A DNA stretch of 30,064 nucleotides from assembly GCA_934487205.1 (NCBI GenBank), contig CAKSRS010000033.1, positions 1 to 30,064 on the forward strand, given 5' to 3'. The notes beneath the pieces are model-generated. The model saw only the letters and a program-made list of their open reading frames with translations. It was not told where the DNA came from and made no database searches. Shown in pieces: positions 22,418 to 29,773 of this stretch. The first letter of the stretch is position 1. Each line of letters starts with the position of its first letter. A program made the position numbers and the translations under genes. The DNA is from an uncultured Clostridia bacterium (GTDB lineage Bacteria; Bacillota; Clostridia; UBA1381).

Positions 22418-23786
22418 TGAATTTTGAAATATCCGCCTCTGCAGCACCGCCGTATTTCAGCCTTGCGGCAAGGGCGGGCGAAATATCGTTTTTCCGCACG
22501 TGTCTACCCTTCACTTTTATGATTTTTCCGCTATCGTCATAGACGTTATCTATTACCTCATACTTCCACAGCGTATTTCCGACCACTTTTCCGTCCGCAA
22601 TGCCGGTGCCCTCGAAAATCTCGTCATACACACGCCGCCCGTCCGGCAGCTGGCGTTTAAACAGCACCAGCGGCATAGCCTCCAAGATAAATTCCAGCAG
22701 CTTATTCTCCGACAGCCGTACGCCCGTTGACACGCACATCGAAAGTATCCGGTTATATGCGTCCACGGCGGAATTTGCGTGCAGAGTACTTATGATTGTA
22801 TGTCCGGTACGCCCTGCCTCAACCGCAGTCAGAGCCTCGCCGCCGCGCATCTCTGCCGGGATAATCGCATACGGGTGAAATCGCAGTGCCTCCTTTAACA
22901 AATCGTCCATCGTGACGGGGTTTACGCCGTCCTTTGTCACCGTCTGCACAACACGGTTTTGCATTTTGCCGCAATCGTCATACTTTGCAATATTCAGCTC
23001 CCGCGTATCCTCAATCGTGTATATTCTGCGGTTTTTATCAATCGTGCCGATTAAATATCCGAGGTCGGTGGTTTTTCCCGAGCCGGTCGAGCCGGCAATT
23101 GCGAGCGACACGCCGTTATTTATGCAAAGCGAAAGGAAGTCGAGTTCTTCCTCGGTCGCACTTTTATATTTTATCATCAGCTCACGCGTTATAACGTTCT
23201 CCTTTTGCCGTCTGATTGACGCAACGCCGCCCGTGCGTTTATCCACACACGGCGGAATAATCGCCGAAATTCTGACGCCCTCGCCGATAAAGCTGTCCAC
23301 CTTGGGATTTGAGCCGTCGATAATCGAGCCGCCCAGCCACACCATCTTCTTTATCTTATCCATACAGTCCTCGGGGCTTAAAAACTTCCCATCAAGCATT
23401 ACGGTTTTATCGGGATATATCACCTCAATCGCGTCCCAGCTGTTGATATTGATTTCCTCAACATTACAGTCGGATATGTACTTTGTCAGCACGCCGAATC
23501 CCGCCATATCTTCATAAATCCTGTCGGCAAGCTCGGAAATATTGGCACAGTCATCTGCATAGAGCTTATTCTGGTTCAGATACCGCACAATCAGATTTTT
23601 AAGACGCTCGCGAGCCTCGTCCGAGTATAGAATACCGATAAGCTCCGCCGAATGATTTTTCGATATGATATGCCGGATTTTATCGAGAATATCCTTATAT
23701 GTCGCGGTCTGCCGATTGCCTCGGCTGTCCGCCGTGCCTGCGTTTGCGCTGTATATGAGGTCGTTTATATTAAACACATCAATCAT
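22410..23786 (-). CDS. tadA: Tad secretion ATPase TadA/CpaF
   Basis: 458 aa hexameric motor. An N-terminal domain (to about 210) precedes Walker A GSTGSGKTT (232-240), the Asp box region IYTIEDTREL (255-264), Walker B AIIPAEMRGGE (307-317) and His box TGHTIISTLHANS (327-339). These match CpaF-type ATPases rather than PilB/PilT: there is no zinc tetracysteine, and VRISAIIPP plus R-x-R-x-Q before the core is typical. The ATG follows AGGGGG and lies 1 nt after tadZ. It is the last gene before the toxin-antitoxin cassette, separated from its usual partners tadB and tadC. Confidence 0.93.
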   Translation of the reverse strand: MIDVFNINDLIYSANAGTADSRGNRQTATYKDILDKIRHIISKNHSAELIGILYSDEARERLKNLIVRYLNQNKLYADDCANISELADRIYEDMAGFGVLTKYISDCNVEEININSWDAIEVIYPDKTVMLDGKFLSPEDCMDKIKKMVWLGGSIIDGSNPKVDSFIGEGVRISAIIPPCVDKRTGGVASIRRQKENVITRELMIKYKSATEEELDFLSLCINNGVSLAIAGSTGSGKTTDLGYLIGTIDKNRRIYTIEDTRELNIAKYDDCGKMQNRVVQTVTKDGVNPVTMDDLLKEALRFHPYAIIPAEMRGGEALTAVEAGRTGHTIISTLHANSAVDAYNRILSMCVSTGVRLSENKLLEFILEAMPLVLFKRQLPDGRRVYDEIFEGTGIADGKVVGNTLWKYEVIDNVYDDSGKIIKVKGRHVRKNDISPALAARLKYGGAAEADISKFKK

Positions 23787-23787
23787 A

Positions 23788-24510
23788 TCACACGCCCCCT
23801 GCCATAATTTCCGCAGCCAATCTTCGCATCACCTTTTTATATGTTTCGGTGCCGATTCTGCTATTCCAGATGAGTTTGCCGGAGTTTTCCAGAACCTTTG
23901 CATTATCTATATATGCAAGCTCATACCGCATTTTTGTGCCTATGCCTTCAAGAAAAGCCGCCTTGTCGCAGGTCTTGTCATAGCCGGACAAAACGTGAAT
24001 ACTGCGGTTTTCAAGATGCAAAAGTTCGGACACGTTCTGCATTGCCATATTCCACATAACGTCCTTTACCGACGCACGGTGCGATATTATGACGGTCTGG
24101 GCAAGGTTCAAGCCTATGCTTGAAATCGGGTTATTGAGATCCGCCGAACCGTCGATTATGACATACTCAAAGCGGATTGCACTGTCCTCTATCACGTCTC
24201 GGATATCGTTTCCGTTTACCGCGGTCAGCACAAGTCCGTCGGCATTATTGGGAAGGCTTAAAAAGAACACATTTTGATTTTGCGTTTCCTCAAAGCAGTT
24301 CCTCGTATCGCGGTTTGCAATCGCACGCAGTATGCCGCGGGTTTCCTCGATACGCCGACCGAAAAGCGTCTGCAGCTCGCCGTATGCGATGTTGGACGAG
24401 ATTATCCCTACTGTGTTATTGCGTTCGGCAAGTGCCATTGCAAGATTTACCGATAGCGTTGTTTTTCCGCCCGACGGCGAACCCCACACGGTCAGTATTT
24501 TTGATGTCAC
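23788..24510 (-). CDS. tadZ: TadZ/CpaE-like MinD-family ATPase
   Basis: 240 aa. Starts with MTSKILTVWGSPSGGKTT, a MinD/ParA-type P-loop (GSPSGGKTT, 10-18), and has FEYVIIDGSADLNNP as Walker B. There is no N-terminal receiver domain. TadZ/CpaE proteins localise the Tad machine at the membrane or pole. The GTG start follows GGGAGG and overlaps the cpaB-like gene by 4 nt. An intact P-loop here contrasts with the altered one in the gene at 25155, so this is probably the active partner. Confidence 0.82.
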   Translation of the reverse strand: MTSKILTVWGSPSGGKTTLSVNLAMALAERNNTVGIISSNIAYGELQTLFGRRIEETRGILRAIANRDTRNCFEETQNQNVFFLSLPNNADGLVLTAVNGNDIRDVIEDSAIRFEYVIIDGSADLNNPISSIGLNLAQTVIISHRASVKDVMWNMAMQNVSELLHLENRSIHVLSGYDKTCDKAAFLEGIGTKMRYELAYIDNAKVLENSGKLIWNSRIGTETYKKVMRRLAAEIMAGGV

Positions 24511-25151
24511 TTTGACGCACCTCCCTTTTCAAGCACGAGATGCAGCTTTCCGGCATACTCAGCATATATGAGCTTTTGTGCCTGTGCGTCGGTTGCGATA
24601 AGCGTTACGCTTGCGGCAATTTTATCGTCGCCGCTGTCCGTATCTGCTCCGTCCGTGTTCTCGGTCGAATATACTTCCATATCGTGTAGCTCGTCAAAAG
24701 GCGTGACCTTCTTATCCTCATAGCACATCACGCCCACGCGGTCGCCCTTTTTGATATGGTTTCCGACGCCTGCGGCAATCGTTGATACCGACACCGACAC
24801 AAGCCGTTTGCCCTCTGCCGCAATTGCGTCAAGCTTTTTATCCGCCGCAAACTCGGACAGCTTAAAGTCGGCTATCGGCTCGCCGGCGTAAATATCGCAG
24901 GCTGCAAACCTGTCAATTGCTGCGGTTTTATCCTTTACTACATTGTCTGCAAGTCCAAACGCACCGACCTCCTTTTCGGTAAGCATACTATCGGTTATCT
25001 GCGTTCCCTGTGCAATGTCCGCATTTGTGACAACCACTTTTACGGTGTTTCCCTTGCTTTTATTCATTTTCGGGATAAGCCCGAACGCCAAAAGGGCGGC
25101 AAGCAAAATGCAGCCGCCGCCGATTACTGTTCTGTTATTTTTTATTTTCAA
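24507..25151 (-). CDS. cpaB: CpaB/RcpC-like SAF-domain pilus assembly protein
   Basis: 214 aa. An N-terminal membrane helix (GGGCILLAALLAFGLIP) is followed by a SAF domain (VKVVVTNADIAQGTQITDSMLTEKEV, then YAGEPIADFKLSEF) and an RcpC-type beta domain (HIKKGDRVGVMCYEDKKVTPFDEL). CpaB is usually linked to the secretin in Gram-negatives; in monoderms it is retained without one. The start is TTG with GGAGG 12 nt upstream, which predicts modest translation. It is 3 nt from its upstream neighbour. Confidence 0.85.
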   Translation of the reverse strand: MKIKNNRTVIGGGCILLAALLAFGLIPKMNKSKGNTVKVVVTNADIAQGTQITDSMLTEKEVGAFGLADNVVKDKTAAIDRFAACDIYAGEPIADFKLSEFAADKKLDAIAAEGKRLVSVSVSTIAAGVGNHIKKGDRVGVMCYEDKKVTPFDELHDMEVYSTENTDGADTDSGDDKIAASVTLIATDAQAQKLIYAEYAGKLHLVLEKGGASK

Positions 25152-25154
25152 GGC

Positions 25155-26153
25155 TTAATCGCACCTCCTCAGAGTTTCCAAAATCAGCTCGCCAAAGTCA
25201 TCATTTCTGTCAAACACATTAAGGTGCGGATACCGCGACTTGAATTTTTTCGCATTCGACGCAAGAAGAAATATGTATGACAGGTCAAGCATTTTCTGCC
25301 ATTCGCTGTCCTCGGCAAAATATGCCGTCTTTTCGATATTCCAGCTGTCGCCGAATCCGAAAATGAGTTTAACATCGCAGCCCGGGATTTTTCGGATATA
25401 CTCCGCCGAGGATTTTTCGGATATTTTAAACCGCTTTCCGTCCGGGGATATTTCATACGGCGTACCGAAATCCACGATTGTTATATTGTATTTCTCTTTC
25501 AGCAAATCAAGTGCCGGTGCGTCGGTGCAAATATCAACATTCTTGATTTTTGCAAGCTTTAAACTTCCCGTTCCGGAGCAATCGGCAACGCACACCGAAA
25601 AATCGTGCAGCGTGAAATATTTTGCAAGTGACAATGCCGCGGTTGTACTGCCCGCACCGTGTGCTGCGTTAAATACCGCAAGCATATAGTGTCCCTGCGG
25701 CTTTGAATATGACACGCGTGCGTCGCAAATTTCCGGCTCTTCGCAAAAGCCCGGTTCTTTGTTTTTCCTCAGCCTCCCCTGCTTTACAAGCTCAGATAGT
25801 TCCTCCGGCTCAAAGCCGTTATCATCGAAAATGACATCGACCGAAAGCTCACGCAGCTTGTTCATCGTCCCCAAAAGGTACTCGCCGCGGCTGCCGTTTA
25901 AAATGAGGATAACACGCATATCCGGCACAATCCCGCGGATAAAGGCTACCGTGTCCGCAAGATTATCCATACTCACAGCTTTTTCATACATTATGACAGC
26001 GTCAATCCCTGCCGGGTCGCGTTCCAAAAGGCTCATCAGTTGCACCGTTGTTGTCATATTCTTTTCCATAAAGGTGATGTCATTCTTCACAAACGTACGC
26101 TTTAAGGCACGCTGCAAGTCCGTCTCACCGAAAACCGTTACCACACCTATCAT
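25155..26153 (-). CDS. CpaE-like protein with altered P-loop
   Basis: 332 aa. The N-terminal ~125 residues look like a receiver-type alpha/beta domain, as in CpaE. The C-terminal part has a MinD-like fold, but the Walker A region is NAAHGAGSTTAALSLA (162-177), where Ser replaces the catalytic Lys. CVADCSGTGSLKLAKI and YNITIVDFGTPYE supply the later motifs. ATP hydrolysis is therefore doubtful. It may be a scaffold or a regulator paired with the intact TadZ two genes on. Its ATG overlaps the stop of the HigB-like gene and follows GGAGG. Confidence 0.78.
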   Translation of the reverse strand: MIGVVTVFGETDLQRALKRTFVKNDITFMEKNMTTTVQLMSLLERDPAGIDAVIMYEKAVSMDNLADTVAFIRGIVPDMRVILILNGSRGEYLLGTMNKLRELSVDVIFDDNGFEPEELSELVKQGRLRKNKEPGFCEEPEICDARVSYSKPQGHYMLAVFNAAHGAGSTTAALSLAKYFTLHDFSVCVADCSGTGSLKLAKIKNVDICTDAPALDLLKEKYNITIVDFGTPYEISPDGKRFKISEKSSAEYIRKIPGCDVKLIFGFGDSWNIEKTAYFAEDSEWQKMLDLSYIFLLASNAKKFKSRYPHLNVFDRNDDFGELILETLRRCD

Positions 26154-26515
26154 ATATTAACCTCCGAAAGTTCGTTCTCATTAACCATATCCAGCAGCTT
26201 TAACGCATAGTCGAGCGCTTTCTGCGTATCGCGTTTATCCTTTTTATAGAAGGCATACAGGAAAATGATGTCCCCGTTATCGCGTTCGCAGTAGATAATC
26301 CGCACCATCGCACCGCCGGCTTTCATACGCAGCTCATACAGCCGCTTATATTTTTCTATACCGAAATGTTTGACATACGGCTCGCACAGGACCATTTTAT
26401 CGTCACGCATAAGCCCGAGCAGAAAGCGGAATTTCTTTTTTACCTTACTGTCGGCATTATCCAAAAACGCTCCGATTGTACGGCTGCCCTCCTTTGAGTA
26501 AAATATTTGCCTCAA
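26150..26515 (-). CDS. HigB/Gp49-like toxin-family protein, first gene of the Tad operon
   Basis: 121 aa, start TTG at 26515 after AGGTGG. The core LYELRMKAGGAMVRIIYC and FLYAFYKKDKRDTQKALDYAL is that of the phage-derived Gp49-like/HigB family of RelE-fold mRNA interferases. Arg and Lys residues typical of the active site are kept. There is no adjacent HigA antitoxin gene. The stop overlaps the CpaE-like gene (ATGA), so it is the promoter-proximal gene of the tad operon. It resembles the protein encoded at 27265. It may be a toxin with a distant antitoxin, or a recruited RNA-binding regulator. Confidence 0.8.
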   Translation of the reverse strand: MRQIFYSKEGSRTIGAFLDNADSKVKKKFRFLLGLMRDDKMVLCEPYVKHFGIEKYKRLYELRMKAGGAMVRIIYCERDNGDIIFLYAFYKKDKRDTQKALDYALKLLDMVNENELSEVNI

Positions 26516-26546
26516 ATATGTACCACCTGTCCTTTCCTCAAAACAA

Positions 26547-26583
26547 AAAAGGAACCCCGGATATTTTTCCGAAAGTTCCTTTT
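26547..26583. terminator. Intrinsic terminator in the leader of the Tad operon (attenuator-like)
   Basis: On the minus strand AAAAGGAAC pairs with GTTCCTTTT across a loop that can itself pair (TTTCGGA with TCCGGGG), followed by TTTTTTG. It lies about 25 nt after the predicted transcription start and 32 nt before the HigB-like gene, so most transcripts could stop here. The stem is also flanked by A/T runs on the other side, so it could also end transcription from the left. Confidence 0.7.
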
Positions 26584-26610
26584 CGATTGAACATATTATT
26601 TGATGATACT

Positions 26611-26639
26611 ATTATATCACGATCATAATGCGATGTAAA
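26611..26639 (-). promoter_or_regulatory. Promoter of the HigB-like/Tad operon
   Basis: On the minus strand TTTACA (26634-26639), 17 bp, TATAAT (26611-26616). It lies about 100 bp upstream of the TTG start at 26515 and points at the attenuator hairpin. It is the only strong leftward promoter seen ahead of the tad genes. Confidence 0.75.
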
Positions 26640-26694
26640 TACCGTCTTACTTCATTGTCGGTACGGATTGTGTCAAGCGACACAAATTGATTAT

Positions 26695-27201
26695 TTATTT
26701 CTCGGTTAAGATTTTTAAGAAATCTTTTGTTGTGTATCCCCAAAGCAATGAGCTTAAAACTTCGGTTGCTTTCTTTCTCCAGCTAAAATATGTCTGCCAC
26801 GAAATAGGTCCGGTATATTTTTCAACCTTGTCGATAATTTCATCAACGCTTTTTAGCGGCTTGTCCGAAAGATACGAATAATAGATTACCCAATAATATT
26901 CCTCGCCGTTTTCGTGCTTGCGCCGCATAAGGTCAACCGCCGCGTCTACAATTGCAAGCATCTTTTTGTTGCGTTCCATCGTGCGTGCCTGCTCGGCAAT
27001 ATCGCACCCGGCAAGGTCAAAGCCGGCAGCATATGACATATCCAAAAACTCGCTCATCTTGCACCCGGTTTCAAACTCGAAATTCATCTCTGCACGGATA
27101 GCGGAGGCTTCTATGCCCCAGACCACCTCGCGGTATTTTTTAAGAAGTAACTCCGTGTTGTGGTACAGATATTTTTCTCTTTCCTGTTTTTTGTCGTTCA
27201 T
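26695..27201 (-). CDS. ArpU/RinA-like phage-type transcription regulator
   Basis: 168 aa. The N-terminal helical part (LLLKKYREVVWGIEA) and the C-terminal sigma-4-like helix-turn-helix (YYWVIYYSYLSD, then ISWQTYFSWRKKATEVLSSLLWG) follow the pattern of ArpU/DUF1492 late-gene regulators of phages and mobile elements. A linker of the type R-T-x-x-N-K-K-M-L is present. The ATG follows GAAAGGAAGG, which begins right after an intrinsic terminator. It lies between two HigB-like genes; it could also be an unusual antitoxin-like partner. Its targets are unknown; the promoter at 26611 is an obvious candidate. Confidence 0.55.
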   Translation of the reverse strand: MNDKKQEREKYLYHNTELLLKKYREVVWGIEASAIRAEMNFEFETGCKMSEFLDMSYAAGFDLAGCDIAEQARTMERNKKMLAIVDAAVDLMRRKHENGEEYYWVIYYSYLSDKPLKSVDEIIDKVEKYTGPISWQTYFSWRKKATEVLSSLLWGYTTKDFLKILTEK

Positions 27202-27225
27202 AAATATTCCTTCCTTTCATAAAAA

Positions 27226-27258
27226 AAGCATTACGTTCGGTTCCGTAATGCTTTTTGG
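27226..27258. terminator. Strong terminator after the parA-parB-higB operon
   Basis: AAAAAGCATTACG and CGTAATGCTTTTT form a perfect 13-bp stem around a 7-nt loop with T-runs on both strands. It ends the parAB transcript just behind the toxin-family gene and lies directly before the ribosome binding site of the ArpU-like gene. Confidence 0.85.
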
Positions 27259-27264
27259 TATTCT

Positions 27265-27627
27265 TTATGCTGCAATATGCTTTGCGTTTCGCTCCGACAT
27301 AAACCGTGCAAGAGCTTTCTCGCCGCACGCCAAGTTCTTGTCAGTGTCACGTCTGTCCTTTTTATAGAACGCGTGCAGAAGATACACATTGCTGTCCTCT
27401 TCATAGAATAAAATCCGTATAAGCTTGCCCGACGCCTTAAACCGCATTTCGTACAGCTTGCTGCTAAGCGATATATGCTTAACATACGGCTCGGACAGTG
27501 CACCGGGTTCGCCCAGGATATATCCGACGCAAAACAAAAACTTCTTTTTTACCTTTTCATTGGCTTTTGCTATGAAGTCCTCGACAGGTGCATAACCGCC
27601 GTTTCTGTAATAGAATACTTTTCTCAT
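27265..27627 (-). CDS. HigB/Gp49-like toxin-family protein linked to parAB
   Basis: 120 aa. The core LYEMRFKASGKLIRILFYEE and YLLHAFYKKDRRDTDKNLACGE is Gp49/HigB-like, including the HAFYKK phrase near the active site. The ATG overlaps the parB stop (ATGA) and follows GAGGGAGGG, so it is translationally coupled to the partition genes. No antitoxin gene is adjacent. It is a paralogue of the protein at 26150 by eye (shared VKKKF, SEPYVKH/CEPYVKH and FYKKD-R-DT). It may be a plasmid-maintenance relic or a regulator. Confidence 0.8.
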   Translation of the reverse strand: MRKVFYYRNGGYAPVEDFIAKANEKVKKKFLFCVGYILGEPGALSEPYVKHISLSSKLYEMRFKASGKLIRILFYEEDSNVYLLHAFYKKDRRDTDKNLACGEKALARFMSERNAKHIAA

Positions 27628-28538
27628 ACAATCCCTCCCTCATACTTCTCTAAAAATTCCAAAATTGCATTTCCCATATCTTTCGGCGTATCAAACTTGT
27701 CCGCATACCTTGCAAGCTCACCCTTTGAAAAATATGTATGGTTCGGCTTTGTGTCGGTCAGATTGAGAATTGTTATGATGTCGGCTCTTGAAAGCTCTCT
27801 TTTCTGATGTTCAAGCCGCAGATTTGATGCCCGGCGTTTGTCGATATTGCAAATGTGCTTGTCAAACACCACATCATACACAATACTCTGTTCCTCTTTT
27901 GAAAGATACGAAAGCTCAATCGCAATTTTCTGTTTCAGCTTTTTCGCATCAATCAAATCAAGCAGCTCGTCCGTCAGCTCGTTAAACCGAAGATAGTTAT
28001 ATACGCTCGACTTCGACGCGTGAAATTCCTTTGCAAGAATTTCGTCAAGCTTGCCTTCCTCCGGATTCCACCCGTTGGAATTTCGTGTTTTCTTCAAATC
28101 GTTATATCGCAGAAGATAAGATTTTGCAATCTCTGACGGAAGAACAATGTCCCTTTGGCTGAAATTTGTGTTAATCAAAATCCTGTTTGCGGTTTCATCA
28201 TCAACATCAACCACAATCGCCCTTACCGTCTTTTTCCCGATACTCTCAATCGCTTTCGTGCGCCTGTGACCGGACAGGATTTCATATCTTCCGTTTTGCA
28301 GCAGGCGGATAACAATAGGATTCATCTGACCGTCCTTTCTGATACTCTCGGCTAACATTTGCAGCTTTTTGTCATCATTCACCTTAAACGGGTGATGTGC
28401 ATTTTCATTAAGCTGCGATATGTTTACGTCCCTTATGCTGATATTGTCGGACAGACCGAACATTTCCGCCATATCACGCATAACCGAGCTGTCCTTTTCC
28501 TTGTCCGCAAGAGCTGAATATATTTTGTTATCTGTCAT
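27624..28538 (-). CDS. parB: ParB/Spo0J-family partition protein
   Basis: About 304 aa. The ParB/Srx nuclease-like CTP-binding region is clear: HPFKVNDDKKLQMLAESIRK, then GHRRTKAIESIGKKTVRAIV (box II) and NTNFSQRDI. A helix-turn-helix follows (ILAKEFHASKSSVYNYLRF). These features match ParB proteins of Firmicutes plasmids and conjugative elements more than the chromosomal Spo0J set. I use the ATG at 28538; a TTG at 28544 has closer spacing to GGAG and is possible. It overlaps parA and the HigB-like gene. No full parS consensus is visible. Confidence 0.88.
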   Translation of the reverse strand: MTDNKIYSALADKEKDSSVMRDMAEMFGLSDNISIRDVNISQLNENAHHPFKVNDDKKLQMLAESIRKDGQMNPIVIRLLQNGRYEILSGHRRTKAIESIGKKTVRAIVVDVDDETANRILINTNFSQRDIVLPSEIAKSYLLRYNDLKKTRNSNGWNPEEGKLDEILAKEFHASKSSVYNYLRFNELTDELLDLIDAKKLKQKIAIELSYLSKEEQSIVYDVVFDKHICNIDKRRASNLRLEHQKRELSRADIITILNLTDTKPNHTYFSKGELARYADKFDTPKDMGNAILEFLEKYEGGIV

Positions 28539-29310
28539 ATCCAATCAGCTCCTTTGCGATTTGTTTGTATGCTGCGGAAATTTTGTGCTTGGGCATAAGC
28601 TCAACTATGCTTTTGCCGTAGAGCGTCTGCTCCGCCGCACGGACAGAGTACGGTACAGGAGTATCAAACACCTTTACACTCTCTCCATACATTTCCCGTG
28701 TTTTCTCTAAGATTGCCTTGCAAATATTTGCGTTCGACTGGTATTTTGTAATGAAAATACCGACGTTCAAATTCGGATTGAGCTTTAGTTTTGTGATATT
28801 AACCGTGTCGAGCATTACCTTTAAGCTTTCAAATGACAGATATTGTGCCTCAACCGGAATAAGAACATAATCGCTTGCCGTCAGCGAGTTCATCACGATA
28901 ACGCCAAGTGACGGCGGCGAATCAATTAATATGTAATCATAATCTTTCTTTACATATTCTACAATTCCTTTTAACACATATTCTCTCGCCATAGCGTTCA
29001 TCAGCTTGAGGTCAAGTCCGGCAAGCAGATAATTTGCCGGAATGACATCAACACTGCCGATACGCATAATGCAGTCGCGTACATCATAATATGAAATCTC
29101 TCCGTCGATTGCGGCAGACATAATATCCGCAAGAGTCGGGAACGATGTGTCCGGATTGCGTCCGAGTGCTGTCAGAATATTGCCCTGACTGTCGGTATCA
29201 ATTATGAGAACGCTTTTACCCATAGCAGACATTGAATATGCTATATTAATAGTAGATACAGTTTTACCTACGCCGCCTTTTAAATTAACGAGATTAAAAA
29301 CTTCACTCAT
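28528..29310 (-). CDS. parA: ParA/Soj-family partition ATPase
   Basis: 260 aa from the ATG at 29310 (MSEVFNLVNLKGGVGKTVST), which follows AGGAGGC; an upstream in-frame start at 29346 has no such site. The deviant Walker A KGGVGKT (11-17), Walker A' LIIDTDSQGN and Walker B YILIDSPPSLG are intact. It lacks an N-terminal helix-turn-helix, so it belongs to the small Soj/type Ib-like group. With ParB it would move or position DNA; a link to positioning the Tad/pilus machine is possible but not shown. Confidence 0.92.
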   Translation of the reverse strand: MSEVFNLVNLKGGVGKTVSTINIAYSMSAMGKSVLIIDTDSQGNILTALGRNPDTSFPTLADIMSAAIDGEISYYDVRDCIMRIGSVDVIPANYLLAGLDLKLMNAMAREYVLKGIVEYVKKDYDYILIDSPPSLGVIVMNSLTASDYVLIPVEAQYLSFESLKVMLDTVNITKLKLNPNLNVGIFITKYQSNANICKAILEKTREMYGESVKVFDTPVPYSVRAAEQTLYGKSIVELMPKHKISAAYKQIAKELIGYDR

Positions 29311-29370
29311 AGAAAAGCCTCCTATATATATTGTTGTATATATCAAGGTAGGCAGAGTTCGGACAGGCGA

Positions 29371-29419
29371 AAGTGCAGATGCAAAAATTTATATACACTT
29401 GCACTTCCACTCGCCGTAA
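29371..29419 (-). promoter_or_regulatory. Candidate parA promoter with flanking inverted repeat
   Basis: On the minus strand TTACGG (29414-29419), 18 bp, TATATA (29390-29395). An inverted repeat AAGTGCA/TGCACTT (29371-29377 and 29400-29406) brackets the -10 box, a plausible operator for partition-protein autoregulation. The boxes are weak, so confidence is low. Confidence 0.35.
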
Positions 29420-29660
29420 TTTTGTAATTAAGAAATTTTGAAATAAATGCTAAGAACAAAGTTTATGTTATGACTGTTACAAGAAACCAAAAACCTTTTA
29501 CACACAACCAACAACCGTTGCGACTAAATACATATTTTATACAGACCAATATATCCTTTTGTTATGTGTTTTCAGGTTTACAGTCATATGGCTGAATTTT
29601 ATGTAAAATTTCAAACTCCAGTCCCAAAAAGGTAATTTTACGCTTACTTTTCTAAACGTA
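29420..29660. other. AT-rich intergenic stretch without recognised feature
   Basis: Between the parA promoter region and the tRNA terminator I see no convincing ORF, no parS consensus and no repeat. It belongs to the 387-bp gap between parA and the tRNA gene. Confidence 0.6.
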
Positions 29661-29695
29661 AAAAACCTCGAAAACGTAGTGTTTTCAAGGTTTTT
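29661..29695 (-). terminator. Intrinsic terminator of the tRNA-Asn transcript
   Basis: On the minus strand AAAAACCTTGAAAAC pairs with GTTTTCGAGGTTTTT (one G-U) around a 5-nt loop and ends in a T-run. It starts 2 nt after the encoded CCA. Confidence 0.85.
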
Positions 29696-29697
29696 AC

Positions 29698-29773
29698 TGG
29701 CTCCTGAAGTCCGGCTCGAACGGACGACCCTGCGGTTAACAGCCGCATGCTCTGCCAACTGAGCTATTCAGGA
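29698..29773 (-). tRNA. tRNA-Asn (anticodon GTT)
   Basis: 76 nt including encoded CCA. Acceptor arms TCCTGAA and TTCAGGA, D-arm AGCTCAGTTGGCAGAGC, anticodon stem TGCGG-CTGTTAA-CCGCA with anticodon GTT, and T-arm GTCCGTTCGAGCCGGAC all pair. Discriminator G. It is intact, while parts of its 5' end are duplicated upstream. Confidence 0.95.

Noticed and set aside
445..29310. Secretin (PilQ/RcpA) gene
   Set aside because: Looked for and not found; none of the large secreted proteins shows a secretin domain. This fits a single-membrane cell.
29537..29758. 73-codon minus-strand ORF over the tRNA terminator and tRNA
   Set aside because: It starts inside tRNA-Asn and runs through the terminator; no ribosome binding site.
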